Shown here piece by piece: positions 44,473 to 55,975 of a stretch of DNA of 64,000 nt. Each line of letters begins with the position of its first letter. Position 1 is the stretch's first letter. This DNA is from Heracleum sosnowskyi (Eukaryota > Streptophyta > Magnoliopsida > Apiales > Apiaceae), in contig CM061244.1 in the NCBI GenBank assembly GCA_030848705.1, positions 110,133,111 to 110,197,110 of the forward strand. The letters run 5' to 3'. Made by a program: the position numbers and the translations under genes. The notes beneath the pieces were generated by a model, which saw only the letters and a program-made list of their open reading frames with translations, made no database searches and was not told the DNA's origin.

Positions 44473-46037
44473 TTTAATTAATACATAATTATATTAATTC
44501 ATAATACATATCAAAATAGTAAGGAGTATTAAATCTTAAGATATAGATAGATGTTAACCATTAAATTTAATATTAAAAATTGTATTTGATTGTTGGTAGA
44601 AATGTATTCAAATATTGAAAAGTGTATATTGATATCTAAACTAAATATAAATAGATTTTCTAAATCGAATTCTTAACCTAAAAATTCCGTCACTTTCTTT
44701 TCTTTTCAATTCCGAGGTTATTTTAATTGAAAAAAAATGTCAAATCATCACTAAATTAAAAGTTATTTTACCAATTTATCTAACACAAATAATAAATTGA
44801 ATATTTAAAATCTAATAAATCAAATTTAAAAACTAATTATATAAAAACAATAAAATAAATTAATAAAATATAAATATTAAAAATTAATAGAAAGCCGTAT
44901 AAAACAACTTTGTTGTCTTAGACATACATGGACAAAATTTTCAAATTCAAGTTAAGCTAGGATTTTCACATTTCAAATTTGAATTTTATTTTTCTATTAA
45001 CTTGAATTTTAAAATTATAAAACTTAGAAGTTAGAAATTATGTTCTACTCGTTTGGGTATGTAGGCTTGGTAAAAATTGTTTTGATGTTAAAATAAATAT
45101 TATCAATATAATTGTTGTTGATAAAGTTAGATAACTATTTGATAATAATTTTGATAAATGAATGTCCTCATAAAATATTAAAAAAATAATATTTTAAAGA
45201 CATTTGTTATTAAAACTAGCAGCTAAAAGCAACCTTTTTTTTAAAAGAGACTAAATGAAAAAAAGTGATCCACCTAAAGAACTGTCCCGTTTAGCTATAA
45301 GTTAGTGCCCCGCGGGCCTTGTTCATTAATTAAAAACTAAACCCCTAATTGTTGATTTGGTTATTGAGATGAAATTTCTTATAAACTATCAACTACGCAC
45401 GTATTTATATATAAATAAATAAACATGTATGTATAGACGAAAGATGAGGGATGAAACCTGAGATCGCAAACTTTATTCATTTTTATCTTCATTCACCCCT
45501 TTTACTTACAATTTTTTTGAATTATTATCTGTTTTTAAATTATTTTTTAAAAAGTTGCATCTGGTTGTGTTGGTTGCCGACCGTATTTTTGCAAATATTT
45601 TTAGGTTGCATCTGGTTGTATCTAGACCGTATTTTTGCAAATATTTTCAGAAAATGGTAAAATTGCAAAAAAACTTAGAAAAGTAGTATTTTTTTATAAT
45701 TTCTCAAAATTTATTTGATGAAAATTAATATCATCATTCGTATTATTTATCATTTTTTTTAATTTTTACATATATAATACCTCATAAATTACTTATAATA
45801 CTAAATTACTTAAATAGATATTAACTTAAAATTTTTACTTTTAATTTATCACTTTAAATAAGGTAAGTAATAATTTAAAGTAAACCTCGAATGATAAGTA
45901 ACTTCTCCGGCAACTAAAAGAGTAAATAATAAACAAGCACAATTGACTACTGCATGTCCATAACAAGCTAACACAATCATATATTCATATATGTGGTATA
46001 GAATAATCATAATCTAATTATTCATGTGATGAACATA
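44473..46037. other. AT-rich DNA without visible gene
   Basis: No convincing gene. From 44520 to 44780 it resembles the repeat family of 46320-48470. At 45550-45650 a phrase around TTGCATCTGGTTGT occurs twice (about 45556 and 45605). Confidence 0.5.
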
Positions 46038-46297
46038 TACTCTCTCCGTCCCGCCCAATTCCCAATTATTTATATTTAGGTTGGGCATGGAGATTAAGAA
46101 ATATAAATAAAGTAGGAAAAAAGTAAGAAAAAATGAGTAAAGTGGTGGGATCGTCAATATTTAAGGTATAAAGTAAGTAAAGTGAAAAAAAGTAGTGAAA
46201 GTAACTATTATTTAGATTATAAAATTTTACTATTTTTAAAAAGTTTTGGAATGTAAAGAAACATCCCAAAATATAAAAAAATGGATGAGACGGAGTA
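46038..46297. mobile_element. Stowaway MITE
   Basis: TA at both ends (46038 and 46296) and inverted termini CTCTCTCCGTCCC at the left and GAGACGGAG at the right. The CTCYCTCCGTCCC start is the plant Stowaway consensus. 260 bp including targets, no transposase. Confidence 0.82.
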
Positions 46298-46319
46298 CTT
46301 CTTAAACATTAACTCCTTA

Positions 46320-48470
46320 TCTATAATAAGCGTAACGTAGATCTTATCCAAAACTTTGGACGGTCACTTACTACCAAAAGTATATGATCCGTTGGATTAT
46401 AAAACTATAAATATTCAAATAGATGAGGACCGTTAGATATAATATTAAAAATTGTATTTGATTAATAATAGGATAGTATTTAAATACTAAAAGATGTATT
46501 TTGATAATTTAAACAAATTATAAATAGGTTTTCTATATTGAATAGAAATCTTTATGTAAAAAATCGTAATTATCTTTTCTCTTTAGTTTATGGATAGTTC
46601 CAGTTAGATAATAATTATTAAACCATCATTAAATTAAAGATAATTTTGTTAAAATCTGTTGTCTAAAACTCAAGATAGAGCCCAAACAGTAAAGTGATTA
46701 TCTAAATTTTAATAATTTTTTTTATTATTGTAGCACCAATTTAATTTTTTTCCTAATTCTTTTAAATTTATAAATTCTATGTTTATTTCAATTAAATATT
46801 AAAATCAATTTAAGAAAAAATTAAAATCGATCTGGTCCGTGTACGACCACTATACGACCAAATTAATTATTACAGTTAGATCTTAAATAGATCGATGAGA
46901 ATTGTTAAATCTAATATTAAAAAGTGTATCTGATTAATAATAGAATTATATTTAAATACTAAAAAGTGTATTTTGATAATTTAAAATTTTTCTATGTAAA
47001 AATTCTTAAATATCTTTTCTCTTTAATTTATGTATAGTTCGAGTTAGATAATAATTGTTAAACCAAATATCAGATAACAATTCATATCGATTACAATATT
47101 AAAAATTATCAATATAATGCTCATGTATATCATATAACAATGATACATGTGGACCCTGCGTTATAAAAGACTTATGAGAACTCCTGTACATGAATAAATT
47201 TAAACATTTTTTTCCTGAATGAACATAACAATTTGATTAATCCAAATTATAATTATATTATTTTACATATAAAAAACATAAAAGGATAATATCAAAATAT
47301 TATTAAAATATTGAGGGTTTCATATTCATAAACAATAATTTTGAATATGATACTTAACCATCTTTTCTTTTCGGTTTATGGGTAGGTCACTGGTCAAGTT
47401 AGATAATAATTATTAAATCATCATTAAATTAAAGATAATTTCGTTAGTTTCACATGGGTTGTAAAATCGTCAAAATTCGATTTCTAAAACTCAGGATAGA
47501 ACCCAAATAGTAAAGTGAGTATCTCAATTTTAATAAATATTTTTTTATAATTGTAGCACCAATTTATTTATTTTTCCACTAATTCTTTTAAATATAGAAA
47601 TTTTATCTTTCTTTCAATAAATTATTAAAATAAATTAAGAACAAATTCAAATCGATAAAGACTATAATAATATGAGAATAAAATTTTATATAATCATAAC
47701 ATAATTTTTATACTATTTAATAATTTTAAAGTAATAATGTATTTTAAAATTTTATATACACTATAAATAAAACCAAAACATTAAAAGTAAAAGCAGTTAG
47801 TAAGATACTTATATCAGTATGTACTTGATATCCTTATTATATTAAACTCTTTTATATAATAAGCATAATAGGGATTTATCCAAAATTTTGATCGTGACAA
47901 CCAAATTAATAAGGACTATTAGATCTTAACTAGATAAATGAAAATCGTTTGATCAAATATTAAAAAAGTGTATTTTATTTATAATAGGATTATATTTAAA
48001 TTCAAAAAAGTGTATTTTGATAATTTAAACCAAATATAAATAAGTTTTCTATATTGAATAGAATTCTCCATGTAAAAAATTCGTGACTTTCTTTTCTCTT
48101 CCATGGACAATTCCAGTTAGATAAAAATTGTTAAACCATCTTTTAATTAAAAATAATTTAATTATCTTCACATGGGGTGTAAAATCGTCAAAATTTGATT
48201 TTTAAAACACAAGATAAAGCCCAAATCAGTAAAGTGAGTATTTAAATTCTAATAATGATTATTATGTCATCATTATTTTAACGCCAATTTAATTACTTTT
48301 TTCTAACTATTTTAAATTTAGAAATCTATGTTCAAAAATTAAAATCAATCTAAGAAAAATTCAAATCAACAAAGAATATAATAATAAGAGGATAAAATTT
48401 TATAAAATTTTGCATATTTTTTATCCTATTTTATTAAGTTATAGATCATAACTAATCAAATATAATTTAT
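46320..48470. repeat. Unclassified dispersed/tandem repeat family, units up to about 500 bp
   Basis: Four full or partial copies (about 46320-46830, 46855-47090, 47330-47650, 47850-48470). They share AGTGTATTTTGATAATTTAAA, TATAAATAGGTTTTCTATAT, TTCTTTTCTCTTTA, CCAGTTAGATAATAATTGTT and AAAGCCCAAATCAGTAAAGT-like text. Weaker copies lie near 44520-44780 and after 63400. Some copies start with ATATAATAAGCATAATAGGG, which recalls a Helitron head, but no terminal hairpin was found. No coding potential. Confidence 0.65.
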
Positions 48471-48828
48471 TATTAAATAATAAATTATACGCAAATGGTG
48501 ATTTTGTTTTATAAGCACCTAATTTCATTGTTAGCAGGACTATATTCATATTAAAAAAAAAAAACCGTATTTTGAAATTGTAGACTCAGCTACAACCTAA
48601 ATTTTTTAACCTATATACATTGTAAATTATTAAATTCGAAACTTTAAAAGTTTGTTAATCAATTAGTATAGTACTTTTCTGAAAAATCGTACTTTACAAA
48701 AAATATTATCAAATAACCTATGTCTGAAAGAAAAAAATGAAAAAAATTCTTTTTTTTCAAAAAAAAAAACCTGTAAATTTTAATATGTTGTTGGTAGATT
48801 CAAATCTTAGATCATTCTACATGATAAT

Positions 48829-49888
48829 TGTTAGTCCTTGTGTATTGCAGAAGGGGGGGGGGGGGATGAATGCAATACTGATAAAATTCAATCTAAATTT
48901 CAACAACTAAAATCAAGATTAAACGTTATCAGCAATATATGCAATCACGAACAGTATTTAGTAAGAACAAGATTCACAAAATAAATGTTTTATTTATTTT
49001 GCAAAGTGTTGCTACAACCTCAAGAAAGAATTCTCGAGCTTCGGGTTTTTCTTCAAAGACACTTGCTTGTCTCCGTTACTATTCTAGAATGAGTTGATAG
49101 TAGGTATAAGACTAACCCTATCACTATCAGTCACGGGTTTGTGAAGCTGCTGTCACTGTCAAGTGGCAGCTTCTTACAGATTGTCTTACCCATGTGACTT
49201 TCCTAAATTGCTAACATGTCAGATATACATTACAAAGAAAGCAACCTAGATTCATTCCATTTCCAGCTAAACCAATTCAGCAGATAAAGACTTGACCTTG
49301 CTCTTGAATTGATTCGCTTTTGTTTTGCAGTGCTTGAAGCTTCTGTCGTAGTCTTGCAGACTCGGTGCAGCTTAGGGATACTGCATCACGCCTGTTTCTT
49401 GAACATTTAAACTGTCACGGGATTTGACTGAGAAAGATACCTAGCATAAGGATCTTTATTGAGACAGTTACTTTTGCCGCAAAGCTTGCTGTCACAGGAA
49501 TGATCTTTTGGTGACAGTATGAGTTCCCCGCATAGAGTGCTGTCGAGGATCCCAAACTTGCTGTCGAGGGCAATAGTTGCTGTCGCGTAGTCTTCCGCCA
49601 ATGTTGTTGTCAGAGTGAATATGCTGTCGTGACTTGCAACATTCTGTCTTCTTGTAATCTTACTGTCACAGCTTTAGGACAGTAACCTTTATTCATGTTG
49701 TCATCCAAAAAGCATTCTTTGAGGCTTGAACACATAAGTGAACTTCTTTCAAACAATACAACTAGAATAACATTACATACTGATTACAAGAACATACTTT
49801 GGCTATGACAGTATGTTCTACTTAATTTGAAAAATTAAGTACAATCAAAGTTAAGTTGTTTCTATGCTATCACCCATAAATCCCAACA
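48829..49888 (-). repeat. 3' LTR of the copia element
   Basis: 1060 bp, including a run of 13 G near 48853. It differs from the other LTR at four bases (near 49478, 49580 and two near 49606) and by two G. It holds about 13 copies of the TGCTGTC/GACAGTA-type motif. Confidence 0.95.
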
Positions 49889-49902
49889 ATCTCCCCCAAT
49901 TT
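49889..49902 (-). promoter_or_regulatory. Polypurine tract of the copia element
   Basis: Minus strand AAATTGGGGGAGAT directly adjoins the 3' LTR; plus-strand DNA synthesis would start here. Confidence 0.85.
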
Positions 49903-49977
49903 GTTTTTATGGAAAATAACAGCAAATTTACAATATGTGCTGACAACTTAACTAACAAGATCAGAATTCAAGAATTT

Positions 49978-52900
49978 TTACTTAGCTTGAGATTTCCTCT
50001 TCTGTCTTGCTACATCCTCTCTTTTGAGAGCTTCTGCCAAGCAGCCTCTTAGACTTTCTACAAGAGAAATTTCAGCAGCAGACACTGCATCATCCTCTAC
50101 TTCATCAATGATCTTCTTTATGGAAGGGGATAAGAGAGAACTAACATCCCTGAGATTCAGCCATTGCTCTATATCATATGGATAGGTTCTGAAATGAAGT
50201 TCTTCATTAATGAGCTTGAATCTACTTCCAGGATAAGCATTGAGAGACTTCCTTCTTTGCTTGTCCAGTTTTGAGTCTTCTCCTTTTCTCCCTTCCAATA
50301 ACTTCTCTATCTCATCAGAACAAATCTGTTCCAAGGGATGAATTGAACCAGCTACCATATACTGTAAATCCTTCAGAGTGGATGTTTTAAGCTTATGCAA
50401 GCTGCAAACATAGATTTCTTCTTTTAGGAACTTGACTCTTAGGGGATTTTCCAGCATATATGGTTGATAATTTGGAGCTTCACTTTCTGCCTTGTTAGAG
50501 GCCTTGTGTTTTTCCAGTAATTCAGCTTCCTTCTTATCAAGTTCTGACTGAGTTTGAGCATATTCAGAAGATTCAGGTTGTTTGCTTGGCTTGGGTTCCC
50601 CTTCCTGAGTTGGTTGGGTTTGCCCTTCTTCTGTGGGTAAGTCATCAAACTCATAGTACCAGTGGTATGGTATAGGAGAGGCTGGGAGATCAGTAAGAAT
50701 ATCAGCATCATCAAAATCTGCAAAGTTATAGCCAAATTTCTGATAAAATTCAGCATCCCTATCTGCCTGATATTTTAGAACATGTTCCATGACAGCCTTT
50801 GAAACATCATCATAGCTCTCCAGCAACTCTACCATTCTCTCCAGGTAGAAGAAATCAATTCTTCTTTTATCTATGGTTGATTCACTTTTCTTGGTTGATG
50901 TGGCTACCAGATTGAAGTCCTTGTCAATCTTGGCTGACCTTGATTCTGTCCACCACAGAATGTACTCAGTGGCCTCTTGATTTGCATCCAGCTTAACCTC
51001 AACGCTCTTGATTTCTCTTGATTGCATTTGTTGAATCTTAAGACTGTTGGGAGGAATTGATTGAATTGGCTTTTTGAGATTCCTGCCAAATCCAGTGGCC
51101 TTTTCCTTTCCTGAGTACTTGTGCTTCCCTGTTGGTTTCTGTCTAGTAAACCATGCCTTAGCTTTAGCTTTCAGTCTTTTGGACTTGACAGTAGCCTTGG
51201 TTTCATCCTTGACAGAACCTTCCTTGACAGTATCCTTGTCGACAGCATCTTTCAAGACAGCATCTTCTATGACAGTATCTTTGTCGACAGTACCTTTGGT
51301 GACAGCATCTTTTTCAGCATTTATGCAGTTAATAGCACATCTAAGAATGCTTGCCTCCAAAGCTTCCAGTATTCTTGACTCCTCTTCATCTGTTGCACCA
51401 GCATCTTTCTTTTCCTGGCTAGGAGTTTCTTCATTGCCTTCATTCTGAGATTGAATACCAGTATTCCCAGAATTACTTCCACCAGCATTTCCAGCATTTC
51501 CAGAAGCTTCACCACCTCCATCCTCACCATCTTCATCATCATCATCATCATCATCATGGGGAGGAATGTTATAGAAGCAACTTCCACCTTGATCATTTCT
51601 TTTGGCATTGGCTCTAGTGATTAGCTCCTTCATTCTAGCTCCCAGTGCCTTGTCTCTCAACACCAGCATTTTGTAGATTTCTTGAACAGCATGAACTCTT
51701 CCTGGATTGGCATTTGAACTGAGTATTCCATCTAGTACCTTCAGAATTGACTTGGTTTCCATTCTGGATGGGCTACCAATATTCATGAAGCTGTTCCTTC
51801 TTGTGCCATCCTTAGTTTTAGATCTGTAGAAAACACATGGTGGATTTGAGTAGACTTCAGGTAGCTTCTGCATGATCAGGTTCTGGATTTGCATATCCAA
51901 TATTTCATTGAATGGTGTTTGAGTTGCCCTGATCTTTCCCTTCAAAGCACACAACACCTTTGCTGGCAGACTCTGCAATAGCTGCATTGTGATGAAATAA
52001 GATATGCCAGAAGTTAGATAAATACTTACAGCCCATCTTTTCTCATCATTCACCATTACACTGACACTAGTAATTTGTTCCTTTAACAGTTTTGTGGTGT
52101 TGGTTGGACGGTTGCTAGGAGCATTCATTGCTTCTTCCACCAAACTGCTAAACTTACTGTCATGGTTGTGTAATGTGCTCTCCCTGTAATCCACCATCAA
52201 GACATTGGCTTCCTCTTGATCAAATTCAGTGCCATTTGTCCATATTATTCCACCATGAATGGATTCAGGCAGTTTCCCTTTACCTTTCCCAAGTTTGTTT
52301 TGTTCCTCCATTTCTCTCCATTTCTTCTGTAGAGCAGTTTCTTGAGTTTCTTGAGTTTCTTGAGTAGGTTCTCTAATCACCACAGGAGGCAAGATTGGAT
52401 GTCTAGATGCAGGTCTTCTTTGCAATGCATCTTGAGTTTCCTTTGACATTAACACCCTTTCTCCATCCATTTCCACTTCAACAGGCTTTTCAGCTTTATC
52501 CTGTGGTTTTGCACTGCTTGGTTTGACTTGCTCCCCCTTAGACATTGCTTTCCTTTTAGCTCCCCCTCTGGTCTTCACAGCTACAGGCTCCCCCTGAGTT
52601 CCACCTGATTCTTGAATAGGCAATGATTCTGATCTTGCTACCTTCTCCCCCTTAGTTGAGTTGGCAGCTACCAGGTCAGTAAGGAACTGAATAGAGAGTT
52701 GAGTAGCAGCAAAACCATCAACCACCAGTTGAGAGAGAGAGTCCAGTTTGGAGTCCAAAGTAACACACTGTCCTTCAAGAGCTGCAATCCTGTTACCAAA
52801 AGTAGCAGAGGGGCCACCAGACCTTAACCTTCTTGGAGGGGAAGGAAAAGACAGGGGCTTGGAGGCTATGGGGGTTCTCACACTCTCAGGGTGTTTTTGA

Positions 52901-55047
52901 GTGATCTCATCACCCCTCACAGTTTGACTCTCAAGGCCTAGTGCCTGAAAAGTGTGGGCTCCCTCAATATCTCTCTGGACATGCTCAAGTCCCTCTCCTT
53001 TTGCCAGCTCATTTGGCTGCCTCTCATTTTTATGCTCACCTCTCTTTTCTTTTATCTCTCTTTTCTTTTGCACACCCTCACTCAACCTAGATGCATGGGT
53101 ATGAGCAGTACTAACATGCATGGAAGGAGAAGATTTAGAATGTACCTTTAGGAGGTTGGCAAGAGGTAGGTCATCATCAGAGGCATCCTCAACAAGTACA
53201 GCATCAAAATTAGGTTGGGAAGGCTGGACAGCATCTTGAGTAGGAATGGTACTGTCAGTTGGAGTCTGGATAGCAGGTTCTGGCATGACAGCATCTTTGG
53301 GAGGTGGAGTGACAGTAGGTTCTGTAGTGACAGTATCTTTCTCTCCACCTTTGACAGTAGCTGTGTCCAGGACAGTAGCATCCCCAGTGTCTTTGACAGC
53401 AACAGAGGCTGTGACAGCATCTTCCTGAAGGTAAGATGCTCCTTGGAGATCAGACAAAGTGTTGGCTGTTTCATTTTCTGACAAAATACCACTTTGCCCT
53501 AGCTCAGTGTTTGGAGGAGTGGTGTCCATCTCACTTTGAGAAATGGGTTCTTGTGGACCACTAGATGGGGGCTCATCCATGATTGGAGATGGATGATCAA
53601 AACCTGAAGGGTTGGGACTGTCCCCTTCTCTAGGTTGTGGAGAAGAAACAAAAGAATGTGTAGGGAAGGAAGAAGGTGAAAGTGTAGTAGAGAGTGGGGG
53701 CTGATTCACAGATGAAACATGTGAACCATCAATAGGAGTAGAGAAATCCTCACTGTGCCCTAACTCACTGTGTGTTTCTTCAAGTGGGGGTATCTCAGGT
53801 TGGGAACCATGAGTTTGTGCAGACTCTGTACAGGGTGCCTTGGGAGACAGGCCAATTTCAATAGAAGCACCTTGTTGAGAAGGCACATCTAGGGAGGAGT
53901 TTATTTCCCTGGTTGCCTCTACAGTCTTTTGGGAGACTGCAGGGTGGCTGACAGTGGTTTTGGTCCTCCTAGCTCTCTTCTTCTTAGGCTCAGGGGGAAC
54001 CACTGTGGGTTCTGTGTGACTACCTTCCTTATTTGCTGCACTAGGTGCAGTGTCTCCCTCTTGACTAACAGAGCTACCACCAACATCAGCTTCTAAGGAT
54101 CTTTTTCTGGATTCTTGCAAGGCTTCTCTTTGGTCTTTGGGAAGTCTAGAGGGCCTAGGCTGAGTGTATGGTGTTGAATGTGGGTTAACTGAATTTGGGT
54201 CTAATTCAGCTTCATCCTCAAGAGAAAAAGAATCATAACCAGTAGGTAATGGATAATCAAGGTTGGACACTTGATCAACCATGTGCTGAGTGAAGCAAAG
54301 TGGAATATGTGCATTTAGATCCTGTGAAGATAACAGTGTGTGTGTGTTCTTTTTCAAGACAGAGCAAACCTCTAGACGAGGGGCATCATTATTAAAATCA
54401 CAGAAAGAATTGATACACATCATAAGAAAGCGAGGGTAGTGTGATACCTTCTTACCTATGGCAGCTTTGAGTTGTGCCATGAGGAGAGCTCCAACATTCA
54501 CCTTGTATCCATGGACAAGAGAATGTGTCAGTTTCTTGATGTAGGAGGGTATCCCATTCCAGCCTGTGGACTTGGTAGAGAACACCTTGACCATTGCATC
54601 AAATATCATGCTCCACTCCTTCCTTAGATACTTCCTGTCCATTTCACCAGACGGGTACCACTTGGTTGTTCCCTCTTCGAGAATAGGGCCTGCATACCCA
54701 ATCTTCAAGAAGAGCTTCTTCAGAGTGTCATCATTAGCAAGTGGAGCAAAGTTTTGTCCTTCTTCCAGTGTAATTCCAAGAGCAGTATTGATGACCTCAG
54801 TTGTGAGAATGTATTGTTGCCCATTAATCTTGAATTGAATAGCTGGGTTTTCACCCACAGTTAGAGCAACAGCAGTTCGCCAAAATTCCTCAAGTTTGTC
54901 TAGGTCGAGATGTGGAGTTGAGGTAATGGCTGAACGAAGATAGGACTTGTTCAAGAAAAACACCAGTCCTTTGAAACCTTCACCAGCATCATTTGGGGAA
55001 AAGATGCCAGCAAAGTTTGTTTGAGAGAGAGACTGTTTGGGGGCCAT
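49978..55047 (-). CDS. Very large extra ORF in env-like position, 1689 aa
   Basis: ATG at 55047-55045, stop next to 49978, just 75 bp from the polypurine tract. Residues about 1-290 form an apparently folded domain beginning MAPKQSLSQTNFAG, of a type I know only from plant retrotransposon ORFs; its function is unknown. A long low-complexity Ser/Pro/Thr/Glu-rich section follows, with a KKKRARR nuclear-signal-like cluster near 354, D(T/A)V repeats near 540-610, and a run of seven Asp near 1160. An exact five-residue repeat with D(A/T)V (about 1246-1290) precedes a basic stretch (KSKRLKAKAKAW). The last 250 residues are charged and probably coiled-coil. No signal peptide or membrane span is evident. 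Known Sirevirus env-like ORFs are mostly much shorter. Nuclear action is inference; no function is proven. Confidence 0.85.
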   Translation of the reverse strand: MAPKQSLSQTNFAGIFSPNDAGEGFKGLVFFLNKSYLRSAITSTPHLDLDKLEEFWRTAVALTVGENPAIQFKINGQQYILTTEVINTALGITLEEGQNFAPLANDDTLKKLFLKIGYAGPILEEGTTKWYPSGEMDRKYLRKEWSMIFDAMVKVFSTKSTGWNGIPSYIKKLTHSLVHGYKVNVGALLMAQLKAAIGKKVSHYPRFLMMCINSFCDFNNDAPRLEVCSVLKKNTHTLLSSQDLNAHIPLCFTQHMVDQVSNLDYPLPTGYDSFSLEDEAELDPNSVNPHSTPYTQPRPSRLPKDQREALQESRKRSLEADVGGSSVSQEGDTAPSAANKEGSHTEPTVVPPEPKKKRARRTKTTVSHPAVSQKTVEATREINSSLDVPSQQGASIEIGLSPKAPCTESAQTHGSQPEIPPLEETHSELGHSEDFSTPIDGSHVSSVNQPPLSTTLSPSSFPTHSFVSSPQPREGDSPNPSGFDHPSPIMDEPPSSGPQEPISQSEMDTTPPNTELGQSGILSENETANTLSDLQGASYLQEDAVTASVAVKDTGDATVLDTATVKGGEKDTVTTEPTVTPPPKDAVMPEPAIQTPTDSTIPTQDAVQPSQPNFDAVLVEDASDDDLPLANLLKVHSKSSPSMHVSTAHTHASRLSEGVQKKREIKEKRGEHKNERQPNELAKGEGLEHVQRDIEGAHTFQALGLESQTVRGDEITQKHPESVRTPIASKPLSFPSPPRRLRSGGPSATFGNRIAALEGQCVTLDSKLDSLSQLVVDGFAATQLSIQFLTDLVAANSTKGEKVARSESLPIQESGGTQGEPVAVKTRGGAKRKAMSKGEQVKPSSAKPQDKAEKPVEVEMDGERVLMSKETQDALQRRPASRHPILPPVVIREPTQETQETQETALQKKWREMEEQNKLGKGKGKLPESIHGGIIWTNGTEFDQEEANVLMVDYRESTLHNHDSKFSSLVEEAMNAPSNRPTNTTKLLKEQITSVSVMVNDEKRWAVSIYLTSGISYFITMQLLQSLPAKVLCALKGKIRATQTPFNEILDMQIQNLIMQKLPEVYSNPPCVFYRSKTKDGTRRNSFMNIGSPSRMETKSILKVLDGILSSNANPGRVHAVQEIYKMLVLRDKALGARMKELITRANAKRNDQGGSCFYNIPPHDDDDDDDEDGEDGGGEASGNAGNAGGSNSGNTGIQSQNEGNEETPSQEKKDAGATDEEESRILEALEASILRCAINCINAEKDAVTKGTVDKDTVIEDAVLKDAVDKDTVKEGSVKDETKATVKSKRLKAKAKAWFTRQKPTGKHKYSGKEKATGFGRNLKKPIQSIPPNSLKIQQMQSREIKSVEVKLDANQEATEYILWWTESRSAKIDKDFNLVATSTKKSESTIDKRRIDFFYLERMVELLESYDDVSKAVMEHVLKYQADRDAEFYQKFGYNFADFDDADILTDLPASPIPYHWYYEFDDLPTEEGQTQPTQEGEPKPSKQPESSEYAQTQSELDKKEAELLEKHKASNKAESEAPNYQPYMLENPLRVKFLKEEIYVCSLHKLKTSTLKDLQYMVAGSIHPLEQICSDEIEKLLEGRKGEDSKLDKQRRKSLNAYPGSRFKLINEELHFRTYPYDIEQWLNLRDVSSLLSPSIKKIIDEVEDDAVSAAEISLVESLRGCLAEALKREDVARQKRKSQAK

Positions 55048-55714
55048 GGAGATTTCAAGAAAAGAAGAAAGTGAGAAAGTAGCTTTTTGCTTGAAGAAAA
55101 GTATTTTGCCTTGAGTTTTGTGAGAGTGATATGTCGGAGTAACTGGAGAATAAATATGGGTATCTCAAACGTTTGCTCAAAAAGTGGAGTTAAAGGACGT
55201 GTCTTAACCCACTCTCTTAACACGTGAGTTACTGCCCGTTATTCACTGTCAATTGTGGGGTGAATATCCAATTACAACGGTCCACTATTGTTGACAGTAA
55301 CTTGTGCGCTAGAAATAATCTGTTAGTAAGAAGTGGTGGTGACAGTAGGTTTTGCGCGACAGCAACTATTGCGCAAAAACTTGTTGTCACCGTTAAGCAT
55401 TTGAGTGACAGTATCCTTCAAAGGTCGTGACAGAAAGTCTTTCCCTGCTGTCAAGAAGGTTGCTGTCAAGAGACACAGGACAGTATCCTTCTTTGTGACA
55501 GTAATTTAAATGGGAAATTGTTTCTGTCTTGAACTAATTAGGATGCGTTGCTCATATACTTAACCTTAAAATTAACAGAATATGAATTTAGCAATGTAAT
55601 CTTTCAAACACAAATATTAAACAAGTTACACAGACAAGTCATAAACTCAGTAACCACATAAACAGGAACTTTTATTATTATTAATAAAATCATTAAAATT
55701 GAACATTGAGTACA
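55048..55714 (-). promoter_or_regulatory. Spacer with dense GACAG(T/C)A motifs
   Basis: Between the small acidic ORF and the large ORF. From 55235 to 55502 about ten copies of GACAGTA, GACAGCA or the complements occur, in both orientations. It may be a leader or internal promoter for the large ORF. No TATA box was clearly placed. Confidence 0.45.
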
Positions 55715-55975
55715 TCATTCTATGATTTTATCAACTAGTTCTAAGACTTCTTCCTTAATCTCTTCTTCAGAGCGGCCTTCTTTTTCAAGAAGTGCCTGAA
55801 GCTCCTTCTCTTCTTCCACAGCCTTGGCCTCCTCTTCCTTAGCCTTGGCCTCCTTTTCCTCGTCTATCTCATCGAGGGCATCCAAAAGCACCTCGAAGAG
55901 CTCCTCAATCTCTTCATTGTAGGGTTCACTATCACACTTCTTTAGACCAACTTCGATTCCTACTTTGTTTTCCAT
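55715..55975 (-). CDS. Small acidic ORF between pol and the large ORF, 86 aa
   Basis: ATG at 55975-55973, starting MENKVGIEVGLKKC. About 40% of residues are Glu or Asp, with Lys and Ala, in a pattern that predicts a long charged helix or coiled coil (for example EEAKAVEEEKELQALLEKE). No family was recognised. It lies 406 bp after pol and 667 bp before the large ORF in element orientation. Acidic low-complexity frames can be fortuitous, but this one has a real ATG and lies in an otherwise stop-rich spacer. A separate exon of the large ORF is another possibility. Confidence 0.5.
   Translation of the reverse strand: MENKVGIEVGLKKCDSEPYNEEIEELFEVLLDALDEIDEEKEAKAKEEEAKAVEEEKELQALLEKEGRSEEEIKEEVLELVDKIIE

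Noticed and set aside
49407..49601. 64-codon frame duplicated at 62886-63080
   Set aside because: It is part of the LTR and repeats only because the LTR does; no domain.
50439..55223. Many frames of 60-125 codons on both strands within the large ORF
   Set aside because: Shadows of the 1689-codon frame, including those from the GACAGTA clusters and the Asp run.
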